Positions 15,972-24,027 of a stretch of DNA of 64,000 bases are shown here, one piece after another; within the stretch, counting starts at the first letter, position 1, and each line of letters starts with the position of its first letter. The position numbers and the translations under genes were made by a program. The DNA is taken from contig NZ_JMLE01000002.1 of assembly GCF_000685965.1 (NCBI RefSeq), positions 248,001 to 312,000 on the forward strand, given 5' to 3'. The stretch comes from Arthrobacter sp. UNC362MFTsu5.1 (lineage in GTDB: Bacteria > Actinomycetota > Actinomycetes > Actinomycetales > Micrococcaceae). The notes beneath the pieces are model-generated. The model made no database searches, was not told the DNA's origin, and worked only from the letters and a program-made list of their open reading frames with translations.

Positions 15972-17626
15972 TCGGGCTGCGCACACTGCGGGCGTTCCTG
16001 CCGTCCCGCCGCGACTACGACGGGCTGCGGTCCTCGTGGAAGTCGGACCTTACGGCCGGCATCACCGTCGGGATCGTCGCACTGCCCCTGGCGCTTGCCT
16101 TCGGGGTCAGCTCGGGCGTGGGGGCGGAGGCCGGGCTGATCACGGCGGTGGTTGCCGGGCTGGTGGCCGCTGTCATGGGCGGGTCCAATGTCCAGGTGTC
16201 CGGCCCGACGGGCGCCATGGTGGTGGTCCTCGCCCCCGTGGTGGCCAGCCACGGAGCCGGCAGCATTCCGATAGTGTCGCTGCTGGCCGGGCTGATGGTC
16301 TGTGCGCTGGGCATCAGCGGACTGGGCCGCGCCGTCGCCTTCATCCCCTGGCCCGTCGTGGAGGGTTTCACCCTCGGAATTGCCGCCATCATCTTCCTCC
16401 AGCAGGTTCCGCTGGCTACGGGAACGGAGGGAATCCCGGGCCACAACACGCTCGTCGCGGCAGTCGAATCTGCCTCGGGGGCGGCGCTTCCCACCGTTCT
16501 CCAGACCCTCGCCGTGGTGGCCGGGGTGGCGGCCGTCATGTTCGTGGCACCGAAAGTGCACAAGTCACTGCCCGCCAGCCTCACCGCCGTGCTGCTGGCC
16601 ACCCTCGCCGCAGAAATCCTCCACCTGGACATTCCCCGGATTGGTACGCTGCCGCATTCCCTGCCGGCCCCCGCGGTTCCGTCGATCGACCCCGCCGCCT
16701 TGGGTGGCCTCCTGATGCCCGCGGTATCCATCGCGGCCCTGGCTGCCATTGAATCGCTGTTATCGGCCCGGGTGGCTGCTGGACTGGTGGGGCCCGACGG
16801 GAGGCCCGGCGGCCGCTACAGCCCGGACCGTGAGCTCAGCGGACAGGGGCTGGCGTCCATCGCCGCCGGCCTGTTCGGCGGAATGCCCGCGACCGGCGCC
16901 ATCGCACGCTCCGCCGTCAACGTCCGGTCCGGGGCAAGAACGCGGCTGGCCGCCGTGGTCCACGCGCTGGTGCTGCTGGCCATCATCTACCTCGCCGCCG
17001 GGATGGTGGGGCGGATTCCGTTGGCCGTGCTGGGCGGAGTCCTGATGGTCACTGCGACGCGGATGGTTTCGCCCCAGACAGTACGCGCCATTCTCCGCTC
17101 CACCCGGTCAGATGCGGCGGTTTTCATCCTCACAGCCCTGATCACCGTGGCCTTCGACCTGATCGTGGCCATCCAGATCGGCCTGGCCGCCGCGGCACTC
17201 CTGACCCTGCGCAAGTTTGCCTCACTGAGCGGTGTCCGCCGGGAAACTATTACGGGCGCGGCGTCCGCGGGCGACTCCCGCATCGCAATCTTCAGGCTCG
17301 ACGGCGCCATGTTTTTCGGGGCGGCGGAACGGATCCTGCAGGAAATCAGTGAGGTCAAGGACATCCAGGTGGCCATCATCCGGCTGTCCCAGGTGCGGAT
17401 GCTGGATGCCACGGGCGCGCATGCGCTGGTGGAGGTCATCTCAGCGTTGGAACTGCGCGGGATCACCGTTCTGCTCAAGGGCGTCCAGCCGGAGCACCTG
17501 GAACTGGTGACGAACGTGGGTGTGATCCGGTCCCTCCGGCACCACAAGCATTTGTTCACCTCGCTGCCGGCGGCCGTGGAGCACGCCCGGAGCCATGTCC
17601 TGCGGAACGCCGCCGCTACCGCTTGA
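15968..17626 (+). CDS. SulP-family anion transporter with STAS domain
   Basis: The 552-residue protein belongs to the SulP/SLC26 family: SDLTAGITVGIVALPLALAF opens the transport domain, followed by VSGPTGAMVVVLAPVV and LFGGMPATGAIARSAVNVRS. A C-terminal STAS domain (about residues 435-540) contains IIRLSQVRMLDATGAHALVE. Substrates of the family include sulfate and bicarbonate; this one cannot be told apart by sequence. Control by an ArsR regulator in the same transcript, as in some cyanobacterial and actinobacterial loci, suggests regulated uptake. The GTG start overlaps the regulator stop. Confidence 0.9.
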   Translation: MIGLRTLRAFLPSRRDYDGLRSSWKSDLTAGITVGIVALPLALAFGVSSGVGAEAGLITAVVAGLVAAVMGGSNVQVSGPTGAMVVVLAPVVASHGAGSIPIVSLLAGLMVCALGISGLGRAVAFIPWPVVEGFTLGIAAIIFLQQVPLATGTEGIPGHNTLVAAVESASGAALPTVLQTLAVVAGVAAVMFVAPKVHKSLPASLTAVLLATLAAEILHLDIPRIGTLPHSLPAPAVPSIDPAALGGLLMPAVSIAALAAIESLLSARVAAGLVGPDGRPGGRYSPDRELSGQGLASIAAGLFGGMPATGAIARSAVNVRSGARTRLAAVVHALVLLAIIYLAAGMVGRIPLAVLGGVLMVTATRMVSPQTVRAILRSTRSDAAVFILTALITVAFDLIVAIQIGLAAAALLTLRKFASLSGVRRETITGAASAGDSRIAIFRLDGAMFFGAAERILQEISEVKDIQVAIIRLSQVRMLDATGAHALVEVISALELRGITVLLKGVQPEHLELVTNVGVIRSLRHHKHLFTSLPAAVEHARSHVLRNAAATA

Positions 17627-17840
17627 GGTTCTTCCGGATCTGCTGGCCTCGCACCACGATCCCCACCACATGCAGGACCAGGCCTGCGCCGATCACGGGC
17701 AGGGAGGCCATGGCGAGGCCCTGGTTGCCGGACGTGTTGCCCACCAGGTTGAGGACAATGCCAACGGCGATCAGGCCCATGGCACTGAAAACGAGCACTT
17801 TGTAGGCGGTGGACGCGGTGGCCCAGAATTCGTTCAGCAC
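17616..17840 (-). CDS. DUF3188 small membrane protein
   Basis: The 74-residue protein has two membrane helices; the core VFSAMGLIAVGIVLNLVGNT and GLAMASLPVIGAGLVLHVVG match my recollection of the actinobacterial DUF3188 family. Function is unknown. The gene is convergent with SulP and overlaps its end by 11 bases. The GTG start has a consensus-like TAGAAT hexamer 6 bases upstream. Confidence 0.78.
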   Translation of the reverse strand: MLNEFWATASTAYKVLVFSAMGLIAVGIVLNLVGNTSGNQGLAMASLPVIGAGLVLHVVGIVVRGQQIRKNLKR

Positions 17841-17846
17841 CGTCCT

Positions 17847-17852
17847 ATTCTA
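17847..17852 (-). promoter_or_regulatory. -10 element of the DUF3188 gene (leaderless)
   Basis: TAGAAT on the minus strand ends 6 bases before the GTG at 17840. The intervening AGGACG is too close to act as a normal ribosome binding site. Confidence 0.5.
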
Positions 17853-17893
17853 GGTGCCGGGCCCGTTCCAGGTGCCGGGCGCGCGTGCGGGGA

Positions 17894-18874
17894 TCAGAAC
17901 AAAGACTCCTGCACCGCCGGCACCTCCGAGGAGTGGTGGTCTCCGAGCTCCACGGTCCGCGCCTTCAACCGGCCGAGGTTCACTACGAACTCCAGGTCGG
18001 CGCCGTCCAGTGCGGCCACTGCGATGCTGCCGCTCACTGCGGCAATGCGGAGTCCGTGTGCTCCGGCGTCCAGGTCATGCGGGTAGGCGTGCCGCGGCGC
18101 CGGCGTGCACGCGGCGTCGGCCAGTCCCGGACGGGCCCACCGCTCGTCCACAGTTTCGAAGCCTTCGACGCCGGCGCGCACCAGGACTGCGCGGGCCTCA
18201 CCGGCCAGCCGCCGGTTCAGTGCGTCCAGTTCGACGGCGGGTGCCGGGGCCACCAGCGAAGCGGCCTTCGCCGCCGAACGGACCTGCTGCGGCAGGCCGG
18301 CCTCGCGGGTCAGCATGTCTTCAAGAATCCGGACCACCCTGCCGTCGTCCGCGCGCGCCACATAGCGGGCAACCACCGCCCCCTGCTCGGCCAGCCGGTT
18401 CCACTTGCGCAGGTTCGAGGCGGTGCCCACCTTGCTGGCACCGTTGGCGAACGTTGCCACATACAACCAGTGCTGCTGCATCAGGTAGGCGCGAAGCCCC
18501 TGCGGGACACCGCCGCCGCGGTGGAAGTCGTGGATGAGCCGGAAATCGTCCACCACGAAGCAGCGCTCGCACTGGCTTCCTTTGACGGCCGGCGCCTTGG
18601 CCGGGCAGGGAACGTGGTCCCGGCGGGCCGGCCCGTGAACCTTGTGGTGCCCCAGGCAGGACTTGCCACCGGCGGCGACCCGGAAACCCAGCCGGCTGCC
18701 GGCGTCGAGCTCCAGCTCCCGGAAACCGCCGGAAGGATCCTGCAGCCGCATGACCGGCGTCCCGCCGTCGCGCTTTCCGGACGGCGCGCCTTCCGCGGAA
18801 CCGGGCGCGGGCGGAAAACCGGGCGGGGCACCATCCCAAAAGACCCCGTGCACCAGATAACGGGTATCGGTCAC
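17894..18874 (-). CDS. DUF2797 protein with GIY-YIG-like segment
   Basis: The 326-residue protein is recognised as DUF2797. It contains a cysteine/histidine cluster (CLGHHKVHG, then VPCPAKAPAVKGSQCERCFV) that could bind zinc. This is followed by WLYVATFANGASKVGTASNL, whose spacing of Tyr-Val and Lys-Val-Gly resembles the core of GIY-YIG nucleases. A helical region follows. The catalytic Arg/Glu pattern of true GIY-YIG enzymes was not established. No function is assigned to the family. The gene follows the CitE-like gene on the same strand with a 32-base gap if that gene ends at 18907. Confidence 0.78.
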   Translation of the reverse strand: MTDTRYLVHGVFWDGAPPGFPPAPGSAEGAPSGKRDGGTPVMRLQDPSGGFRELELDAGSRLGFRVAAGGKSCLGHHKVHGPARRDHVPCPAKAPAVKGSQCERCFVVDDFRLIHDFHRGGGVPQGLRAYLMQQHWLYVATFANGASKVGTASNLRKWNRLAEQGAVVARYVARADDGRVVRILEDMLTREAGLPQQVRSAAKAASLVAPAPAVELDALNRRLAGEARAVLVRAGVEGFETVDERWARPGLADAACTPAPRHAYPHDLDAGAHGLRIAAVSGSIAVAALDGADLEFVVNLGRLKARTVELGDHHSSEVPAVQESLF

Positions 18875-18906
18875 GGGGTCTCCTTTGGCTGGGGGTGCCG
18901 GGGGCG

Positions 18907-19776
18907 TTAGAGCGCCGGCTGCACCCCAAAGGCTACCGCGAGCTTCATGATCTTCTCGGCGCGGCCCAGTCGCGGCAGGTCGGAACCGTCGCGGATGACG
19001 CGGCCGTTGGCCTCGAAGTCGGCCATGAAGTCCGTGGCCCAGGCGACATCGGACGGGGTGGGGCTGATGACTTCGTTGATCACGTGGGTCTGGTCGATGG
19101 CCAGGCAGAGCTTGCCGGTCATTCCCATCATCACGGTGATGCCCGTCTGCTCGCGCAGGATCGGGTGGTTGGTGCCGACGGTGGGGCCGTCGATGGGGCC
19201 CGGGAGGTTGCCCACGCGGCTGGCAACAACCAGTTTGGCCCGCGGGTAGGCCATGGCCTCGGGGGTGGCCGCCATGCCGGTGTCGCGGCGGAAATCGCCG
19301 GAACCGAAGGCCAGCCGGAACGCGCCCTGGGCCTTGGCAATGTTGTTGGCTTCCTCGATGCCGACGGCGGACTCCACGAGCGGAATCACGGGGGTTTTGC
19401 CGTCCATGCGGTGGAAGGACTCGGTGACCTGGTCCGCGGACTCGGTCTTGGCCAGCATGATGCCGAGCAGGCCCGGCGTTCCGCGCAGCCCGGCGAGGTC
19501 CGCAGCCCAGAACGGGCTGGTGGCGTCGTTGATGCGCACCCAGGCCCGGCCGCCGGCAGTCAGCCAGTTGATGACGTGCTCGCGGGCGGTGTCCTTCTGC
19601 GAGGGGTCCACCGCGTCTTCGATATCCAGGATGATCGAGTCCGCGCGCGACACGGCCGAGACGTCAAACAGCTCGGGCTTCATTGCGTTCACCAAAAGCC
19701 ACGAACGGGCAATTTCGGCGGGGATGTTTCGTTCGGGCCGTGCGGTGTCGACGGCAGCGGAGGTAGAGGTGGTCAT
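18907..19776 (-). CDS. CitE-like HpcH/HpaI aldolase/citrate lyase family protein
   Basis: The 289-residue protein is a TIM-barrel lyase of the CitE group: SWLLVNAMKPELF, then DSIILDIEDAVDPSQKDTAR with metal-binding acidic residues, RINDATSPFWAADL, VIPLVESAVGIEEANNIAKA and RLAFGSGDFRRDTG. Such enzymes cleave CoA esters such as citramalyl-CoA or malyl-CoA. Stand-alone CitE-like genes without the citrate lyase subunits, as here, are common in actinobacteria. The ATG at 19776 (MTTSTSAAV) is preferred because a -10 hexamer lies 6 bases upstream; an in-frame ATG at 19800 would include that promoter. Confidence 0.88.
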   Translation of the reverse strand: MTTSTSAAVDTARPERNIPAEIARSWLLVNAMKPELFDVSAVSRADSIILDIEDAVDPSQKDTAREHVINWLTAGGRAWVRINDATSPFWAADLAGLRGTPGLLGIMLAKTESADQVTESFHRMDGKTPVIPLVESAVGIEEANNIAKAQGAFRLAFGSGDFRRDTGMAATPEAMAYPRAKLVVASRVGNLPGPIDGPTVGTNHPILREQTGITVMMGMTGKLCLAIDQTHVINEVISPTPSDVAWATDFMADFEANGRVIRDGSDLPRLGRAEKIMKLAVAFGVQPAL

Positions 19777-20088
19777 ACTCCTACCGTATCCGCCCGGCAT
19801 GCCCTAACGCGAAGTAACAGCTGCCCGCCCCGGAACAAAACCGCGAACAATACGACCAAAATACGGGACGCCCGGCGCGTCAAAGTCCTTCACGGGCCGT
19901 TACGGGGCGAAACCGGGCGTCTTGTGACCCGGCATTTCGTCCTGTTTCCGCTCATTTCCGCGGGTTTCCCGGCGTGACAGCAGCGCTTTTTTTGGCCGGA
20001 AAGGTGCGCTTACATCGTTCCAGCGGCAGGCAGACACGCACCGCTGATTCACTCCAAACCTCCCCCGATGCTTACAAAGGATCCCCGA
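19777..20088. other. 312-base intergenic region between divergent citE-like gene and sulfonate importer
   Basis: No ORF or RNA gene is evident. On the minus strand TACGGT (19783-19788) ends 6 bases before the citE-like ATG, indicating a leaderless start. The rest should hold the rightward promoter of the ABC operon, but no convincing -35/-10 pair was found. AAAGGA at 20076-20081 is the ribosome binding site of the first transporter gene. Confidence 0.6.
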
Positions 20089-21111
20089 ATGAAACGACAC
20101 CTGACCATCATGAGTGCCGCGGCCGCCGTCGTCATCGCGATGACGGTGTCGGGCTGCGGGGGCAGCGCCGAAGCCGGTGCCGGTGCCGCCGCCGGCGCCA
20201 CCGAGGTGAAAGAGCTCCGCTACCAGGGCTGGGCCAACACCGTGACGCTCCCCGAGCTGGCCCAGGACCTCGGCTACTTCGGCGACGTCAAGCTCAACTG
20301 GGTGGGCAATACCATCAGCGGCCCGCAGGACATCCAGTCGGCAGCCACCGGGCAGACGGACTTCGGCGGTGCTTTCGCCGGAGCCGTGGTCAAGCTCGTG
20401 GAAGCGGGCGCCCCGGTGAAGGCGGTCATCAACTACTACGGCGAAGACGAGAAGACGTTCAACGGCTTCTACGTCAAGGAAGACAGCCCCATCCGCAGCG
20501 CCCGGGACTTCATCGGCAAGAAGATCGCGGTGAACACGCTGGGCGCACACGCGGACGCCGTCATCAACACGTACCTGCAGAAGAACGGCCTGAGCGCCGA
20601 GGAAATCAAGCAGGTCCAGCTGGTGGTGGTCCCGCCCAACGACACCGAGGAAGCCATCCGCCGCGGCCAGGTGGACGCCGGGTCGCTGGGCAGCATCCTG
20701 CAGGACAAGGCAATCGCCAACGGCGGCCTGCGCTCGGTGTTCAGCGACGCCGAACTCTTCGGCACCTTCGCCGGCGGCCCCTACGTGCTCCGCACCGACT
20801 TCATCGCCAAGAACCCCAACACCACGCGGACGTTCACCACAGGGGTGGCGAAGGCCATCGAGTGGGAACGGACCACGCCGCGTGAGGAAGTCATCGCCCG
20901 CTTCACCAAGATCCTGCAGGAACGCGGACGCAACGAGAACCCGGCCGCCCTGCAGTACTGGAAGAGCGTGGGCGTTCCGGCCAAGGGCGAGATCAAGGAC
21001 GAGGACTTCACCCGCTGGGGCAAGTGGCTCAAGGACACCGGAATCGTCAAGGGCGAGCTGGACCCGAAGAAGATCTACACCAACGAGTTCAACGGGCTGG
21101 TGAACCCGTGA
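20089..21111 (+). CDS. ABC transporter substrate-binding lipoprotein, sulfonate/taurine type
   Basis: The 340-residue lipoprotein has a short basic N-terminus, a hydrophobic segment and the lipobox VSGC, so mature protein is anchored on the outer face of the membrane. The body is of the SsuA/TauA/NMT1 type: LRYQGWANTVTLPELAQDLG, then VGNTISGPQDIQSAATGQTD and KKIAVNTLGAHADAVINTYL. The associated ATPase, permease and TauD-type dioxygenase point to an alkylsulfonate or taurine. The ATG at 20089 follows AAAGGA by 7 bases; an in-frame ATG at 20068 lacks a site. Confidence 0.88.
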   Translation: MKRHLTIMSAAAAVVIAMTVSGCGGSAEAGAGAAAGATEVKELRYQGWANTVTLPELAQDLGYFGDVKLNWVGNTISGPQDIQSAATGQTDFGGAFAGAVVKLVEAGAPVKAVINYYGEDEKTFNGFYVKEDSPIRSARDFIGKKIAVNTLGAHADAVINTYLQKNGLSAEEIKQVQLVVVPPNDTEEAIRRGQVDAGSLGSILQDKAIANGGLRSVFSDAELFGTFAGGPYVLRTDFIAKNPNTTRTFTTGVAKAIEWERTTPREEVIARFTKILQERGRNENPAALQYWKSVGVPAKGEIKDEDFTRWGKWLKDTGIVKGELDPKKIYTNEFNGLVNP

Positions 21112-21164
21112 GCCACTCCTCCCCCGCCACCCATGCCGCCACCCGGGACAGCGAAAGGACAGCC

Positions 21165-22058
21165 ATGACGCCGAAAATCAGCCTCCGGAACGTCACCAAG
21201 GAATTCGCGGTGCGCCAAGTCAAGACCAGCGGGAAACTGCGCAGCCGGAAACAGACCGGCCCGTCCGTGCTGACCGCCCTGGATGACCTCAGCCTGGACG
21301 TCGCCGCCGGAGAGTTCCTCACCCTCGTGGGGCCCAGCGGCTCCGGCAAGACCACCCTGCTGGACCTGCTGGCCGGCCTCTCCCGGCCCACCTCGGGCAG
21401 CGTGCTGGTGGACGGCAAGGAAGTGACAGGCCCGGGCCCGGACCGCGCCGTCGTCTTCCAGCAGTACGCACTCTTCCCCTGGCGGACCGCCTCCGCCAAC
21501 GTCTCCATCGGGCTGGAGAACACCGGCCTGTCCAGGAAGGAACGGGCCGCGAAGGCCAGCGAATTCCTGGACCTGGTGGGCCTGGCAGGGTTCGAGGACC
21601 GCTACCCGCACGAACTGTCCGGCGGTATGAAGCAGCGCGTGGCCATCGCCAGGAGCCTCGCCTATGAGCCGGACATCCTGCTGATGGACGAGCCGTTTGC
21701 CGCCCTCGACGCGCAGACCCGCGAGCAGCTCCAGGACGAGCTGCTGCGGATCTGGAAGGCCACGGGCAAGACCATCGTGTTCATCACGCACGGTATCGAC
21801 GAGGCCGTCTACCTCGGCCAGCGGGTGGCAGTCCTCAGCGCACGCCCGGGCCGGCTCAAGGAGTTCGTGGACATCAACATCCCGGACCGCGACGGCGAGG
21901 ACGACGTGCGCTCCCATCCGGCATTCGTGGAACACCGGCACCGGGTCTGGTCCCTGCTGCACGACGAGGTCCGGCTCGCGCAGGGCTCCGGACACCGCAA
22001 GATCCTGCCCGACGGAACGGCCCCCGACGAACAACCCAAGGAAAGGAGCGCTGCCTGA
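21165..22058 (+). CDS. ABC transporter ATP-binding protein, SsuB/TauB-like
   Basis: The 297-residue ATPase has Walker A GPSGSGKTTLLDLLAGLSRP, the Q-loop VVFQQYALFPWRTASANV, signature LSGGMKQRVAIARSL, Walker B ILLMDEPFAALDAQTRE and the H-loop VFITHGIDEAVYL. This is the nitrate/sulfonate/taurine ATPase subfamily. The ATG at 21165 follows GAAAGGA by 5 bases; a GTG at 21108 overlapping the upstream stop is in frame but poorly placed. The tail after residue 245 is longer than usual. It is coupled to the permease by the overlapping TGATG. Confidence 0.93.
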   Translation: MTPKISLRNVTKEFAVRQVKTSGKLRSRKQTGPSVLTALDDLSLDVAAGEFLTLVGPSGSGKTTLLDLLAGLSRPTSGSVLVDGKEVTGPGPDRAVVFQQYALFPWRTASANVSIGLENTGLSRKERAAKASEFLDLVGLAGFEDRYPHELSGGMKQRVAIARSLAYEPDILLMDEPFAALDAQTREQLQDELLRIWKATGKTIVFITHGIDEAVYLGQRVAVLSARPGRLKEFVDINIPDRDGEDDVRSHPAFVEHRHRVWSLLHDEVRLAQGSGHRKILPDGTAPDEQPKERSAA

Positions 22059-22954
22059 TGAGCGCTGTGTTGACCCGACCGCCCGAGGCGGCTGCCGCCG
22101 TCGAACGTTCACTGCAGGGGGGACCCGGTCCGGAAAGCGGACCACGCCCGACGCCGGCGGGCAGGCTTGCTGCCCTGGCCGGGATCGCCGGACGGGCGGG
22201 CTGGAAATCGCTCGCCGTGCTGTTGTTCCTCGCGCTGTGGGAGCTCGGCCCGACCTACCTCGCCAGCCCGTCCACCCGGGTGTTCCTGCCGCCGCTGCAC
22301 GAAGTGCTTGCTGCCGGTGCGAAGCTGGTGGAGAACGGACAGCTGCAGAGCCACCTGCAGGCCAGCCTCACCCGCTCGGTGTCCGGTTTCAGCATCGCGG
22401 TGGTGTCCGCCGTCGTCCTGGGGCTGCTGATCGCCTGGTACGGCTGGCTCAGCTCGTTCCTGAACCCGCTGCTGGAACTGTTCCGCAACACGGCCACGCT
22501 GGCGCTGCTTCCCGTGTTCACGCTGCTGCTGGGCATCGGCGAGGAATCGAAGATCTCCATCGTGGCCTACGCGGCGTTTTTCCCGGTGCTGCTGAACACC
22601 ATCGCCGGTGTCCGGACCGTGGACCCGCTCCTCATCCGGGCCGCGAGGTCCCTGGGGCTGAACAGCTTCCGGCTCTTCCAGAAGGTCATCCTGCCCTCGG
22701 CTGTTCCGACGATTTTCACCGGCATCCGGATGGCCGGCACGTCCTCCATCCTGGTGCTGATCGCCGCCGAAATGGTGGGCGCCAAAGCCGGGCTGGGCTA
22801 CCTGATCGTCAATTCGCAGATGAGCTTCCTGATTCCGGACATGTACGCCGGCATCCTCACCGTCTCCGTCCTGGGCCTGGCGGTCAACGTCCTCCTCGTT
22901 GCCCTGGAGCGGCACTTCTCCCGCTGGCGCACCGCCGTCGGCTCCGGCAACTGA
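22058..22954 (+). CDS. ABC transporter permease, SsuC/TauC-like
   Basis: The 298-residue permease has six predicted membrane segments and the EAA-type loop AARSLGLNSFRLFQKVILPS, followed by AVPTIFTGIRMAGTSSILVL. The N-terminus has about 45 polar residues before the first helix. It pairs with the ATPase and lipoprotein upstream to form the importer. The ATG shares a base with the ATPase stop. Confidence 0.92.
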   Translation: MSAVLTRPPEAAAAVERSLQGGPGPESGPRPTPAGRLAALAGIAGRAGWKSLAVLLFLALWELGPTYLASPSTRVFLPPLHEVLAAGAKLVENGQLQSHLQASLTRSVSGFSIAVVSAVVLGLLIAWYGWLSSFLNPLLELFRNTATLALLPVFTLLLGIGEESKISIVAYAAFFPVLLNTIAGVRTVDPLLIRAARSLGLNSFRLFQKVILPSAVPTIFTGIRMAGTSSILVLIAAEMVGAKAGLGYLIVNSQMSFLIPDMYAGILTVSVLGLAVNVLLVALERHFSRWRTAVGSGN

Positions 22955-23019
22955 CCGTTTCACCCGCGGCCTCTCCGCACCATCCGCCACCGCACCATCA
23001 ACCAGTAAGGAATAAAGCA

Positions 23020-23940
23020 ATGACCACCATCACCGAAACCAAGCTCGAATTCGCCAAACTGGGTTCCCGCATCGGGGCTGAAATCCGCGGCCTGGACCTC
23101 AGCGGGGACCTCTCCCCGGACACCGTGGCCCGGATCCGCGAGGCCCTGAACGAACACAAGGCCCTGGTGTTCCGCGAGGCGAACATCCTCACCGACGAGG
23201 CGCAGGTGAAGTTCGCAAGCCACTTCGGGCCCCTGACCAAGGCGCACCCCACCGTGGCCTCCGTCGAGGGGGAAGAGAACGTCCTGCCCGTGGACAGCGA
23301 GAACGGCTCCGCCAACAACTGGCACACGGACGTCACCTTCGTGGTGAACCCGCCGCAGGCATCAACGCTGCGGAGCATCGACCTGCCGGCGTACGGCGGG
23401 GAAACCTTGATCGCGTCCTCGGCCGGAGCGTACGCCGACCTGCCGGACGAGCTGCGGAACTTCGCGGACACCCTCTGGGCCATCCACACCAACGACTACG
23501 ACTACTCGGTGCCGAAGAACCTGGAGCACCAGAACGCCGAGGAGCGGCGCAAGGAGTTCACGCGCCTGAAGTTCGAGACCGCCCATCCGGTGGTCCGGGT
23601 CCACCCCCTGACCGGCGAGCGCGGATTGTTCATTGGGGGCTTCGCGCAGCGGCTGCGGATCGTGGGCCTGTCCAACACCGAGTCGAAGGACATCATCAGG
23701 CTACTCCAGGCCTACGTCACGCGTCCGGAGAACGTGGTGCGGGTGAACTGGGAGCCGAACCAGCTGGTGCTCTTCGACAACCGCATCACCCAGCACTACG
23801 CCCCGGACAACTACGACGGCCAGCCGCGCAAGCTCAACCGCGTCACCATCGCCGGCGACATTCCGGTGGGCGTGGACGGCAAGCAGAGCCAGGCCCTGCA
23901 GGGCGACTCCACCACGTACTCGGTGGTGGCGCCGCTGTAG
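23020..23940 (+). CDS. TauD/TfdA-family Fe(II)/2-oxoglutarate dioxygenase
   Basis: The 306-residue enzyme probably hydroxylates an imported sulfonate, which then releases sulfite and an aldehyde, giving the cell a sulfur source. The iron ligands are visible: WHTDVTFVVNPPQAS gives the HxD pair and ITQHYAPDNY gives the distal His. The 2-oxoglutarate arginine region follows in QPRKLNRVTIAGD. The ATG follows AAGGAATAAAGCA. It is the last gene of the importer operon, so uptake and desulfonation are encoded together. Taurine specificity is not proven by sequence; other alkylsulfonates or aryloxyalkanoates are possible. Confidence 0.9.
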   Translation: MTTITETKLEFAKLGSRIGAEIRGLDLSGDLSPDTVARIREALNEHKALVFREANILTDEAQVKFASHFGPLTKAHPTVASVEGEENVLPVDSENGSANNWHTDVTFVVNPPQASTLRSIDLPAYGGETLIASSAGAYADLPDELRNFADTLWAIHTNDYDYSVPKNLEHQNAEERRKEFTRLKFETAHPVVRVHPLTGERGLFIGGFAQRLRIVGLSNTESKDIIRLLQAYVTRPENVVRVNWEPNQLVLFDNRITQHYAPDNYDGQPRKLNRVTIAGDIPVGVDGKQSQALQGDSTTYSVVAPL

Positions 23941-23950
23941 GAGCTCCAAG

Positions 23951-24016
23951 CCCAACTAGGTCGCAGTTAATGTCGTTTTGAGCCCTGATAACGACATCTG
24001 CTGCGACCTAGTTGGG
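23951..24016. repeat. 66-base palindromic repeat, copy 1
   Basis: Two 27-base arms (23951-23977 and 23990-24016) pair at 24 of 27 positions around a 12-base loop beginning TTG. The outer arm is CCCAACTAGGTCGCAG; three unpaired bases follow, then ATGTCGTT. The element lies between the convergent TauD and aldo/keto reductase genes. It is the same element as at 47562-47627, with paired differences that keep the stem. It probably also acts as a bidirectional terminator. Confidence 0.92.
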
Positions 24017-24027
24017 TTAAGCGGCGT

